DNA of 64,000 nucleotides from the NCBI RefSeq assembly GCF_024323335.1, contig NC_066581.1, positions 182,376,330 through 182,440,329 of the forward strand. Direction: 5' to 3'. Of the stretch, positions 1-11,035 are shown one piece after another. This DNA is from Lathyrus oleraceus. Taxonomy: Eukaryota; Streptophyta; Magnoliopsida; Fabales; Fabaceae. Numbering within the stretch: position 1 is the first letter of the stretch; the number at the start of each line of letters is the position of its first letter. The notes below the pieces were generated by a model, which was given only the letters and a program-made list of their open reading frames with translations, had not been told where the DNA came from and did not search any database. Made by a program: the position numbers and the translations under genes.

Positions 1-573
1 GTTTATTAGGGATTTTATAATACAAAATAGTTCAGAATTTTCAAGGTCTCACTTAACAAAAAAATAAATCAAAAAATAATTTATATCTTTTTATATTACC
101 TTCCACTTTACTTAACCACAACAATGTTGACAATCATTTAAGAGTATTTGGTTAAGATGGTAGAATTCTGTTTCAACTTAATCAGATAATTTAATTGAAT
201 CTAGTTCTGAATATGTAACAATGATAAATTTTTCGCATATTATGGTTCCCCTCAACTCGAAGATTAATCTCAATTGTGCACACATGATATCCGATTTATA
301 AGAAAAAACAATGCTAACAATGTTAGTGAATGTTAATAAACACACATATGGAAGGTGATTTGCAAGTCCATAGTGTAGAATTCGTAAATTATATGAAGTG
401 CACGAAGTAAAAATTCAAACATTTAAAAAAACAAACTATTATTAATTTTAAAAATCAAAGAATATTTTTGAAAATTCAATGAGCTTCTGATAATATTGAA
501 AGGATTGAAGAATAAAAAGTAGTCAAAATTGAATTTCTTTTGTGATTTCAAAATATTGTTTGGGCCGTGAAAG
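1..573. other. AT-rich intergenic DNA
   Basis: No open reading frame with recognisable protein similarity, RNA gene or repeat boundary was seen here. The sequence is AT-rich and typical of legume intergenic DNA. Confidence 0.6.
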
Positions 574-772
574 TGTTGGGTCAAATGTTGGAGTTTCAGT
601 ATCTGGGAACATTTTTATGAAGACTTTTTTCTAAGAACAACACACTTTGTGAGAGACACATCGCATACTCATCCAAAATCTTAAAATGATGGATGTCTGT
701 GTTCTCTCAATTATAAATGTTAAAGTCTCCATTTTTTAATCAATGTGAGACTTCCTCACACTTTGTTTCTCA
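574..772 (+). repeat. Left copy of a ~200-bp direct repeat, TRIM-like LTR
   Basis: This block begins TGTTGGGTCAA and ends TTTCTCA. It recurs in the same orientation at 3341-3543 with many scattered mismatches. Shared landmarks in order are the TGTTGGGTCAA start, a GAGAGACACATC-like segment, ATAAAT-TTAAAGTCT and AATCAATGTGAGACTT. With the hAT insertion removed, the space between the copies is only about 210 bp. A short LTR pair around a tiny coding-free interior fits a terminal-repeat retrotransposon in miniature (TRIM). I could not find a clean target-site duplication or primer-binding site, so the LTR reading is an inference. Confidence 0.45.
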
Positions 773-872
773 ACGGAACACCTCTTATCCACCATTATGT
801 GGGGAGGACTTTCCACAATGCTCCCCTCACATACACGTGTATCGTCGTTGATCATTCAGAAACACATGTACT

Positions 873-3231
873 CAGTGACGGAACTGAGGGGGGAGCGTGG
901 AAGGCCACGGCCACCCCTCAACTTTTTTTTTTTTTAATTCATATATATTAAATTACTAAAACATCCTTATTTTAAATTAAAATTAATTTTTATTTTTTGT
1001 TTTTCATTCAAAGTTAGGTTAAAATACAGATAAGGTAAAAAAACTCATACCTTTTCTTTCTTTCTCATATGGGTTTGCTACCGACACCGGAATCGGAACA
1101 GATTAAAGTGATCGGCATCTAACAGGTAAAAAACTTTATTCATTCTTCTTTTATAAAAAGTAACAAATTAAAGTGATTGCTTGATTTGTGTTTTTGAGAT
1201 TTTTATGGTTCTTCTTTCTTGATGTGTTAAAATAATCTATATGAGGTTTATTAAGCCAATTCATAACACTGTAATTTACAAATATAGTTATACACTGTAA
1301 TAAGGTTTATTTTAATCATTGTTGCTGCTAATTTCTAATAGTGAAGTTACCGGTATTTGAAAATGGATTAAAGTTGATTAATTAAGTTTATTAATTTTTT
1401 TCTCTTTTAATTTTTATGTTCTCTAAATTGATTTTTGGATCTGATATGATATTATAGGAAGAGTAAAGATGAATAATAGGAAAATTGATTCTTTTTTCAA
1501 AAGGAAAGCATGCGAAATTGAAAGAGAAGAGAGAGATGAAGAAATCATAATCCCGACATCCGAATCTGAAACAGTTCTTGAGAATCCAACAATCGAAGAG
1601 CATCATGGTTTTGAAAATTCTTTGGAACGTGATCCTGGAAAGCGTCCTCCGATTTGGCAATATCCACCAAATCAAGTGGATGCAATACGAAGAGCTTATC
1701 TAAAATGGGCTCCATATCAAATTCATTTAGAAAACTATCCTTTGTCCGGTAATGAGGATCATCCGAGAAGGTTTCAACATACTTGGTTTAGCATATTTCC
1801 ATCATGGTTAGAATATTCACCATCTGAAGATGCCGCATATTGCTTACCATGTTACCTTTTTAGCAAAAAACTAAGTGGACGTCTCGAATCACTTGTCTTT
1901 ATTTCTATGGGTTTTAGAAATTGGAAGAAAGTTAGGAATGAAAAACATTGTTCCTTTCTTAAACAAATAGGGAAGGATCCTTGCTCACCACACAACAATG
2001 CAATGAAAGCTTGTCAAGACTTGTTGAATCAAGATGGTCATATTAGAAATGTTATTCAAGTGCAAAGTTCAAGTCAAAGAATGAATAATCGATTACGACT
2101 CAAGACTTCAATTGACATTGTTCGTTGGTTAACATTACAAGCTTGTGCTTTTAGGGGTCACGACGAAAGTAGCAAATCAAGGTAACTTTCTTGAGTTAAT
2201 GAAACTTTTAACATCCTACAATGATGAAGTTGCAAAAGTTGTGTTGGAAAATGCTCCACAAAATTGCAAGTATACTTCACATCAAATTCAAAAAGAGCTC
2301 TTGCAAATTCTTTCTAGTAGGGTGAAAAAGAGTATTCGTGAGGAAATTGGTGATTCCAAATTTTGAGAGAAAATGGTTGGGATATATTGTTTACTAAAGT
2401 GGTATCTTTTTGTGAAAAGCATGGTATTGAGATTTCTGATCTTAATGATGTTCATTCAACAACAAGATTTGGACACTCCCGTCTTAAAGAGAATCAAGTC
2501 ACAATTCAACATTACTTTAAAGTTGAAATCTTTTTCACTACCATTGACAAACAGTTACAAGAGTTGAATAGCAGATTCAGTGAGCAGGCAATGGATTTGT
2601 TAACTCTTTCTTGTTCTTTATCTCCTAAGGATGGATATAAAGCTTTTAGCATTGATACTATTTGTTCTTTATTTGAAAAATATTATCCTATGAATTTTAG
2701 TGATCAAGAGAAGAATAATTTACAATTTCAACTCCAGCATTTTCTATTTGTTGCTCGTCAAGCATCAAACTTGAATAATTTTTCAACTATTCAAGAACTA
2801 TGTTCATATTTGGTTGCATCTAGACAGGCTGAAACTTACTTCTTGATTGATAGACTACTTCGTCTTATCATGACTCTTCCCGTTTCTACGACCACAACTG
2901 AGAGGTCTTTTTCAGCAATGAAAATTATTAAGACTAAGTTGAGAAACAAGATGGATGATGGGTTTCTTGGAGATAGCATGACAGTATATATTGAAAGGGA
3001 GATTAGTGCAAGCATTAGTTCGGAGTCAATTATTGACGATTTCAAGTCACTCAGAACGCGTAAAGCATTACTTTAAGGTAGTTTTAAGTCATGTAATTTA
3101 AATTTTTAGTAATTAACTTTGTATTTATTTTAACTTTAATGTTTTATTTAAAATACTATTTACATTTTATTTATAATCTTTATTTTAAGTTAGCGGTCAC
3201 CCCAAAAAAAATTTATCTGACTCCGCCACTG
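873..3231 (+). mobile_element. Non-autonomous hAT DNA transposon, 2359 bp
   Basis: The left end reads CAGTGACGGA and the right end, read on the other strand, CAGTGGCGGA, giving imperfect terminal inverted repeats. The flanking 8 bp are CATGTACT (865-872) and CATGTATT (3232-3239), a target-site duplication with one mismatch. Eight-bp duplications and CAGTG-type ends are standard for plant hAT elements. The interior encodes a broken hAT transposase on the same strand. The insertion lies inside the TRIM-like repeat pair at 574-772 and 3341-3543. Confidence 0.9.
1469..3076 (+). pseudogene. hAT transposase, TTF/MYM-zinc-finger type, with central deletion
   Basis: Three blocks of one transposase are visible. 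1469-2185 begins MNNRKIDSFFKRK and carries a TTF-type zinc-finger region with the motif YCLPCYLF, followed by a segment ending FRGHDES. A frameshift near 2165 moves the reading to the next frame, where NQGNFLELM continues to 2366. The third block, 2363-3076, holds the C-terminal hAT dimerisation domain with TTTTERSFSAMK. Known relatives place a long catalytic section between the second and third blocks. It is missing here, so an internal deletion is inferred. The protein cannot be functional; the element could move only with transposase supplied in trans. Confidence 0.85.
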
Positions 3232-3340
3232 CATGTATTGTCGTTGACACTCTTCAACGGACACCTCTTATCCATTATCTTGTGGGGAGGAATTTCGATA
3301 CAAATGAGTCGGTCACTGAACCAAAGACACATAATACAAA

Positions 3341-3543
3341 TGTTGGGTCAACTGTTGGGGTTTCAACATGAGGGAATATTTTTACATTTCTTGAGACTTT
3401 TCTTTATGAGCAACATACCTTATAAGAGACACATCACATACTCGCCGAAATCTTAAGGTGATATGTGTGTGAGTTCTCTCACTTATAAATTTTCAAGTCT
3501 TCATTTTTCTAATCAATGTAAAACTTTTCCACTTTATTTCTCA
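3341..3543 (+). repeat. Right copy of the TRIM-like direct repeat
   Basis: Same-orientation partner of 574-772, with the same TGTTGGGTCAA start and TTTCTCA end. The region between the hAT end and this copy (3255-3298) also resembles 772-815, sharing ACACCTCTTATCC and TGTGGGGAGGA. That suggests an older internal duplication in the element or its target. Confidence 0.45.
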
Positions 3544-5360
3544 AAGTTTCTGACTAGCATTTGTTATTCTCAATAAAAAAAATCTCCCTAAAGTAACAAA
3601 TTACTTATTGTACCCTCCTTAATGGTGATTAAATATCCTAGTAAAAAATCATTAGTCTCTAAAATTCAAAAATACATTTCTCAATTCATTTAATATATAT
3701 TATTTTGTAAGTGAATTATTATCATAACTTTTTTCTATAAAAAAATAATAATAATCTAAAAAGTACACTTTCACGTGAGATAATCATTACAAGTCCACAA
3801 AAACTATCATAACATACAAACCTGGAAATGATGTTTTGTTTCTTGCTGCTAGTGACACACACAACTTAGATATTCTTTAACATAAATTAAATTGAATACA
3901 ACTTATTTTAACATTTCCACTGACTATTTTGACATAATTAAATGTTACCTTCGCCAGAATATCAAATTGCAACTTCTAATAAGTATTCGCTGACTTTTTT
4001 TGTCTATATTATATTAGCAAATTAAAGATTTAGGCCTTGTTTAAATGAATTTTGATTTTTAATTTAAAATATATTTTTAAAAACAATTTTAACAAACTGT
4101 CTTTTCAAAATAGAAGAAAAGAAAATTGACAATTTTGAAAACTGTTTTAAAGAATAGAAAATAGAAAAACGTGTTTCATAGCTTCATTTTAAAGAAGTCA
4201 TATATGTGGTATTAAATTATATAGTTCAATCTAATTCTTATAAAATTATTAATTTTTTTTAAAAAAGTTACATTTTTTAATCATTACAAGATTATGCAAA
4301 AATGTTTAGTCATTACAAGATTATGCAAAAATGTTTTAGTCCCTCTTAAAATAAAATATATTTAGTTATTTTTCAAAATTTTAAATAATTTTATACAATC
4401 ATCTTTAAATCATTATAAAAAATTTATTTTTGATATGAATTTGTTTCGACCCGATTTAGAGACCAAAATTGGCAGTGATCCGGTTCAAATATAGAGCTCT
4501 CTAAAAATTTCAAAATTTCAAAAAGGTTGCAGACTGTTAGATCAGATTCATCTATGATTGATAGTGTCATATGTGGATCTATGTGCTTGCAGATATAAAA
4601 TTGATAATCTCGCAAAAGATCTTCTATAAAATTTTGATGACAACAACGTCAATATTTGTGATGAAGTCGGTGACAATAGCTTTCAACCTTGATGATGATG
4701 ATCTAATTAGGGAAATATCTCATGTCTCATCAACAAAATGAGACTAAAGATTAAAGTGATTATAAGATATGAAACAATCTAGTAAAGAATCTTGAAGTCT
4801 CAGATAAAATACAAAAAATATAAAAATAATCGCGAAATTTGAATACCGCAATTCACCCTCTCGTGTTTTAAATCACTTTCCAACATACCATCATGATATC
4901 AACTCGCAAACATCACCCATCCAACTGTAAACCATAAGAAGATTCTAAATTGTGAGACTTGGGATAGACTTTGCTAGAGGAACACATGATCATGAAAAAT
5001 GATTGAAGCATGAGTATCAAATTATATAACGAATAATCTTTTAATATCCATTTTATCTTAAAGTTTATATGTGTTAAAAGTAATTCATATTCAGAAGCAG
5101 TGTTCTGACTCAAAAGCAGAAGCTTCTGAGGTTGCTGTTCCAGAAATGTGTTTTAGCTTATGGATACACATTTTTTAAATCTTAAACATCTCTCACAATA
5201 GTCAATAATTTGGACGTCGAAGTATTTGCATATACCACCTCTCGACAACGGACTAGAACTTCAAAATACAATTTGAATCCCTTAGTTCACCATTAACCCA
5301 AGCTCACTCTTTCAAAGAATGGACTTACTATATCTCATACCTAATTAGAATTAAATATTT
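3544..5360. other. AT-rich intergenic DNA, no gene recognised
   Basis: Short reading frames occur but none has recognisable domains. A segment starting near 4031 (GGCCTTGTTTAAAT) has a weak inverted counterpart near 6330, too degenerate to call an element. Confidence 0.5.
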
Positions 5361-5364
5361 TTCA

Positions 5365-5790
5365 GTGCTGACCAAAGGTCTAGGGACCCACTGTTCCCCG
5401 TCAACCAAATGCCCAATAACACGAGTTCCACTTATTCCACTTGTTCCATCAAGTCCAAGGTATAAATACATTTACAAAGGATTTTTTGGTACACACTTTC
5501 TAATCTCCACTCATTACGTTTTTTTAAACCCTAAACTGACTTGGACGTTGGAGTGTTATCCATGCAAGTACCCTCCTCTGAACCGTCGTATCAAAGATTT
5601 GTAATGTCGATTCAAGATCGACACCAATCAAGAGACGTTGACTCAAGATCAACACTTTCGATTTAAGAAACACCGTGATCGCAACCTTCGATCCCCAAGA
5701 TCATATCGTAGAGTCATTCGTGAAGTTTCGCTCCGCCGTGATTTTTTCAATCTCATTCATTTCTACTACCAGAACAGAACAAATATTAAT
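5365..5790 (+). mobile_element. Probable LTR fragment (promoter/R region)
   Basis: The block is less AT-rich than its surroundings and reads like the transcription-start part of a plant LTR. A TATA box (GGTATAAATACA, about 5459) is followed by ACTGACTTGGACGTTGGAGTG and GCAAGTACCCTCC, a motif string I associate with the downstream part of many legume LTRs. Neither LTR end nor internal coding DNA is visible, so it could be a solo-LTR remnant. The assignment rests on motif recall only. Confidence 0.35.
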
Positions 5791-8110
5791 ATTTTAAATG
5801 ACAAAAACTCAACATAAAAATGAATACGCAATATTTTAAATTATTAAAAACTCAAAATGATAATTTTAAAAGAAAAAATTTATTTAACTTTAAATTATAA
5901 TGTTCTATTATTTATTTATTTTTAGAGCTATTATAAATAATTAATGCAATAAATGGTAAATTTAGCACAAATCATGATTTATAGAAAAAGAAAAGAATAT
6001 TTTTTCAAACTTATGCAAGTATGCAAATTCATTAATTTTATTTTTGTTTGTACTAACTTAGCTTTTCATTCACGTGACTGAATTTTAAAAAATAATAACG
6101 TTGATTATAATTACATTTGTGTCATTAATGAAAACCGTCACTTTTTCATTTGAGATTTAAAATAGAGAAAACCAAAATAAAAAATGAAAAATATGCTTAA
6201 CTTTTTTAGTTTTTTATTTTTAAAAACAATAAAAATGAAAGTGTTTTTAAAAATAGTTTTCCAAAACATTGTAATCAAACAAATTTTTAATTTTATAAAT
6301 TTAAAAAAACTGTGTTTAAAAACTAAATCAAAAAGGCCTCAAAACTCTAAATGTTGTAAATTTCTAAGCTATGAAATAAAAACTAATAAAATAAAATTAA
6401 AATATTTAATTTTTAAATATTTTTTGAAATGATTAATTACAATTAACATAGGAAATTCTAAATAAATTATAACCATTTATGTGATATAATTACAGCATCT
6501 AATTTCTTTTAAAACATAATAATATTCTTCTAGTCCTTAATATAAGAAATAAATTATTTTTAAACTCATTGAACATTCAACATATTTGGAATAAATCTAA
6601 ATCCATTGATTCTTTAATAAATAAATAAAAAATTTCTTATATTAAAGATCAAATAAATAATTAATATATTAAAATATTAAATAAACTATTATAATCTTCT
6701 ATCATATTTGATAAAAAAAACTCAAAATTCTTACTCCTCCACTATTTTAAAAATGAGTGCTTTATTTATTCTAATTTTCTTTTTATCTCTCTCTTAATTT
6801 ATTTTCTCTCATATTTTCACCAAAATCAACAATATTATCTCCTTTATTTCATTCACATTTAACTTTTCCTCTAAAAAATAAGAGAATCCTTGTCCCGTTA
6901 TTTCTCTATCAACAACACAATCTGCCACACACTACACTAACACTTGATATCTTTCTTATCAACTATTTTCATGCAAAATTTTGCTTAGAACATCTCAAAT
7001 GAATGATAAGTCTAACATTAATTTATTTTTCATAGGACTATATCCTCACATAGAATTTAATTAATTTATTAACTTTTAAATAATCAAACTAATTTTTTTT
7101 CTAATAATTACTTTTACAAACTATGAAATTACATCAAAGTCCACATATCAACAAACTCCAATAATAAAATACAACAATAAATACCCCTTTTCACAATACA
7201 TAGTTCAACAAAATTAATATTCTCTCTTTCTCTAATATCAACCTCTCATTCAACATCTTTAATTATATAATTTTCTCTCCACTCTAAATACAATTCACTC
7301 ATTTTTGTCCCCAATGATTTTTTACATATTGGTTTCTCAAATGAGAAAGGAATCTTCAACACATGAAGACACCTACCTTATAACAAAACACTACATTCTA
7401 TTATGTAACATCATGAAATTCGTTGATGGATATGTCTCTCTTTATTTCTCACCACATGACAAAAGTACAAGCAATTGTAAAGTTCATAGGGAAGAAATAT
7501 ATCAAACCGACAACAAGGTTAACCACCATTAGGATCTTCATTCAAAAACCAAATTCAGTTATGATTCTTGATCATCAGCTACTTCGTACCAACCATTCTA
7601 CATCTTCTGAATCAATCTACATTTGTTAAGGTAACATTATTATTATTATTATTAAAAACAATAAAACCCACAAACAAACATCATAGTATCTTGCTTCATA
7701 TGATGAACAACATTTACTACATCATTTTTTTCTTTTTTTTCTTCTTTTTTTTTGGATGAAATGAAGTGACATTGAATTAACAAAATACTGAACCTTGAGA
7801 GTAAATAATCATCTCTATCAACTATCAGAGATTCTTGTCCAATCAACTGCTGCAAAACCTACCTAATATCAAAGAGATCACAAACATGAGAAACCAATGT
7901 TTCAACCTGTTACTACAACAAAACGGCACATATATTATAAGAGTTAGAAACACCAAAATTTAAACGCTTTCCACACATATTTCCCCTTGGTAGATTTACT
8001 GTCACACCAAGTTTCCAACCATGATCATGCTTCTACGAATTCGAGTCCGAAAGAGAACGAATTTCCAAGTCTCGAATCACTCGAACATGTGAAGAACATT
8101 AACATTGATT
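5791..8110. other. AT-rich intergenic DNA and 3' flank of the HSF gene
   Basis: Very AT-rich, with short low-complexity tracts: (ATT)n near 7640 and T-rich near 7725-7754. None of the short reading frames resembles a known protein. The last few hundred bases presumably contain the 3' UTR and polyadenylation region of the minus-strand HSF gene. Confidence 0.5.
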
Positions 8111-8119
8111 CAATGTAGT

Positions 8120-9572
8120 TCATTTAGGACTTGAACCCAAGTTACCAAAGCGATTAGCCAACAAATTGACATGATCTTCATCATTTCTTTGAGCATATAA
8201 AATATCTAACTCTCTCTCAAATTTCTCACTAAAAAGTTCTTCCCAAAACTCTTGATCAAGTTCTTTATTCAAATTCTCATTAGTCTCAAATACCTCATTA
8301 TCTTCCTCTTCCTCTTGTTCTCCACCACCTCTACCAAGACCTTGCATTTCCATAGCCAGAACCTCCAACTCCGACACTTCAAACCCGAATTCAACACTAT
8401 TGCTTGATTCTCCATACTCAATAGGCCTTCTCCTCTTCTTAGTAACATCTTCTTCAATCACCTTTCTCCTTTCCTTATGCTGAAGCAACTGCTGAATAAA
8501 AGCAGGATTTCTCATAGCTCTAGCCAAAAAAGCCATCATCTGTTGCTGCTTAATCTCTGTCCCTCTAAGCCTCTCCTCCATAGCTTGAAGACAAGATCTC
8601 GTATTCTGCTGTTGCTGTCTCAGCTTCACAAGCTCCATCATTAACACTTGTTTATCGCGTTTCAAATGATCGATTTCTTCGTCTAATCCAAAACGACCAA
8701 CTTCAAGACCAAATGATGGTTGTTGAGAAGAAGAAGATGAAGATGAAATACTAGGTTGTGAAGTTTGTCTCCTTCTCTTAATGTTCGCTAAAAGATGCTT
8801 ATGCCCTCTCAGAAATCCTTCGTTCGCAAACTCCCATTTTTCAGGATCGATTTTTCTAAATCCCTGTAATCAAAAATCTTAAGTCCCACATCGAATATTT
8901 CAAAAACTAAACCATCAGATACGAAATAAATAGAGAAAAATGAGAAATTCCTTCATCCATAGGTAATGGCATAATGGTAATATACCAAAAATTGAAGAAA
9001 TCCAGAAACAAAAAATGTTAAAATATTTATATAGTAATAGTACAATCCAGATAATAAAATATTTATATAGTAATAGTACAATTCCAGATAATACAATATT
9101 TTATTAAGTTAAAAAAATAATTTAATAAAAAGAAAAATCATATAAACCAACTTAACAATCAAAATATCTGTTGACTTTATTAATAAAAAATATTCATATT
9201 TGTATATTTTTTGGGGGTTATTAGTGAAATGTTAATCTTGATTAATGTTGATTAATGGGAAAGAAGAATAGTACTTACATAAGTGTTTAATTGTCGAACA
9301 AAACTTGAGAAATTGTTGTGTTTGAAGTATCTAGGAAGAAGGTCTCTGGAAAAAGCATTTGGATCCCAAACAACAAAGCTAACACCGTCTCTGTTCCATG
9401 AAACTATGTGACTCGTTGTGGGATCCTCAACAACATCGAAAGTTTTTGTTAGAAATGGTGGCGGTCCAACTTCATGAAGACCCTCCATTGGTCGTGGAAC
9501 ACCAACCATTGATGTTGACGAGGTTGCTTCGAATTCCAAATACTCCTCTTTCACTGGATACAGATAGTTCAT
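8120..9572 (-). CDS. Class A heat stress transcription factor (HsfA6/A7/A2-like)
   Basis: Two exons: 9572-9279 (98 codons) and 8863-8120 (247 codons plus stop), giving 345 aa. The 415-bp intron has GTAAGT donor and TTACAG acceptor and falls after RQLNTY and before GFRKID, the conserved phase-0 position inside HSF DNA-binding domains. The DNA-binding domain spans roughly residues 36-130 ([28 protein letters not shown]). A coiled-coil HR-A/B oligomerisation region covers about 155-235. A basic nuclear-localisation signal, KKRRRP, is at 240-245. An AHA-type activation motif with EFWEELFSE lies near 293-301, and a leucine-containing tail [13 protein letters not shown] could be a nuclear export signal. 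HSFs trimerise and activate chaperone genes in the nucleus through heat-shock elements. The PVKEEY start, the [11 protein letters not shown] linker and the tail suggest the A6/A7/A2 clade; the exact subclass is uncertain. No disabling mutation was seen. Confidence 0.93.
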
Positions 9573-9616
9573 TTTAAAATTTGAGGATGGTTCGAAATTA
9601 ATTAATTTGATGATGT

Positions 9617-9721
9617 TTAAGGAAAACAGAGAGAGATGAAAATGCGCGAATTAGAGAAAAAGATATGATTTGGTGAAATTGATGAGAAGAAAAAGAAGAT
9701 GAAGGTGAGAAATTGAAGCAT
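9617..9721 (-). promoter_or_regulatory. Upstream ORF in the HSF 5' leader
   Basis: An ATG at 9721 opens a 34-codon frame ending in TAA at 9617-9619, 44 nt before the main ATG. It lies downstream of the predicted TATA box and so should be in the mRNA leader. The peptide is rich in Phe, Ser and Ile. Upstream ORFs regulate some plant HSF mRNAs translationally; that role here is inference. Confidence 0.5.
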
Positions 9722-9810
9722 TGGAGAATTTGGAAAGTTGTTGAAGAAAACTTGAATTGCAATTGAATTAGTTATGATTGAAGAAAGCTATGGAGGAAGT
9801 GTGGTGAGGG

Positions 9811-9819
9811 GTTATATAG
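9811..9819 (-). promoter_or_regulatory. TATA box of the HSF gene
   Basis: The minus strand reads CCTATATAAC here, about 240 nt upstream of the start codon, which would place transcription start near 9780-9790. Confidence 0.6.
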
Positions 9820-9875
9820 GAGGAGAGAGTGAAGTGTAGTGAGAAAAATAAATTAATAAAGAGGTGTATTATTAA

Positions 9876-9888
9876 GAAGTTTCTAGAG
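9876..9888. promoter_or_regulatory. Heat-shock element (proximal)
   Basis: GAAGTTTCTAGAG fits the alternating nGAAnnTTCnnGA pattern, about 60 bp upstream of the TATA box. It suggests that HSFs regulate this HSF gene. The same element is kept in the promoter copies near 13020 and 21250, and in altered form near 27238. Confidence 0.7.
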
Positions 9889-9987
9889 ATATTGGAAGCA
9901 ATATTGTGATATTTTATTGAGAAATGTTTTCCTTGAATAGCAAGTGGATGAAAGTGACATGTGTGTGATGGAGTTGGTTCTTTGTTA

Positions 9988-10000
9988 GGAAAGTTCTGGA
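9988..10000. promoter_or_regulatory. Perfect three-unit heat-shock element (distal)
   Basis: GAAAGTTCTGGAA is a perfect GAAnnTTCnnGAA trimer site. The identical 13-mer is present at 13135, 21363, 27345 and 28233 in the duplicated promoter copies. Confidence 0.8.
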
Positions 10001-10530
10001 AGGTAAATAGGAAGAGAGTATTTGATATGGTGGTGGGGATGATATTGTTTTATTTTATTGTTATTTGTTTGTGGGGATTCATTTGTTGGGAGGTAGTGGT
10101 TTTGATTGGCACACTGATTTTATAATATGATTGGATAAGGTTATGGTATCATTCATGTATGTATGTATGTATATGAATGGGAAATTCAACCATGTTTCTT
10201 CAATTGGGTGGTAACACATGTAAAAAGAAGCGTATAATAATAATTGATTTGATTTGATTTTAAAAGGAAAAATTGTGAAAATTTGATAACCATGAAATTT
10301 ATGGATTTTTTTATAAGTAGAGTAGAAGAATGAGTGGATGGAAAGTGAGGTTCTTGTTCTCTCACTTGGTTGGTGACTTTGTGGAATTAAGATAAACAAT
10401 ACTCTGCCTCCAAAACCTTTGGAGTTAAAAAGAATGATATTATCTAGCCTTGTCACATTTTTGTGGAACAAATGGGACATAATGGATTTTATATTTAAAG
10501 AAAAAATATTAAGAACTTTACATTACAAAA

Positions 10531-10532
<2 letters not shown>

Positions 10533-10624
<92 letters not shown>
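10533..10624. repeat. (AT)n microsatellite
   Basis: Uninterrupted AT dinucleotide run of about 92 bp at the distal border of the HSF promoter. Confidence 0.95.
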
Positions 10625-10627
<3 letters not shown>

Positions 10628-11035
10628 GCTTATAAAAAAAATATGTGATTCACATTTTTTATCAAAAAAAATTATTTTTAGAATATTTTTTTTAATTTAT
10701 TCCAAATTAATGATTAATTAAATAAAAATATTAAATAAATTATTATATTAAATTTAATTTAAAAGTTAAGATTTGGAGTAATTTAAAAAAATTTACTCTT
10801 AAAATAAGTTGAACCCCATTTATATACGAGTTAAGGTAGGTAATAGAATATTTTAGTTTCTTTTTTGATGATACTTAAAGGAAGCATTTGACCCAACTTA
10901 ATATTCTCTCTAGATATTTGTATATGCAGTTTGGGTTTGAGTACTCAAACATGGAAAAAATTTAGTAAACCAACTTCAATCAGAGTAGAAGGGTAAGCAC
11001 AATAAAAAGCCAATAATATCATAAAAAAGAGAAAA

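Larger units (their letters stand above)
9752..10515 (-). promoter_or_regulatory. HSF promoter region, parent of the repeated promoter family
   Basis: Upstream region of the HSF gene, read on the minus strand. Landmarks in plus-strand order are AGAAAGCTATGGAGG, the TATA box, two heat-shock elements, AGTATTTGATATGGTGG, a TCAACCATGTTTCTTC block and TTGTGGAACAAATGGGACATAA near 10460. All or part of this block recurs at 12930-13662, 17690-17996, 21128-21895, 27185-27960 and 28112-28430. It ends against an (AT)n array at 10533. Confidence 0.8.

Noticed and set aside
574..3543. Proof that the ~200-bp repeats are a TRIM
   Set aside because: The 5-bp flanks do not match and no PBS or PPT was found, so it is listed only as TRIM-like.
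4031..6345. Possible 2.3-kb element with GGCCTT...inverted ends
   Set aside because: Only the first few bases match convincingly, the rest is AT-rich similarity, and no target duplication was found.
6184..7629. Several 60-80-codon open frames in AT-rich DNA
   Set aside because: No recognisable domain, biased Lys/Ile/Phe composition from AT-richness, and no promoter or homologue evident.
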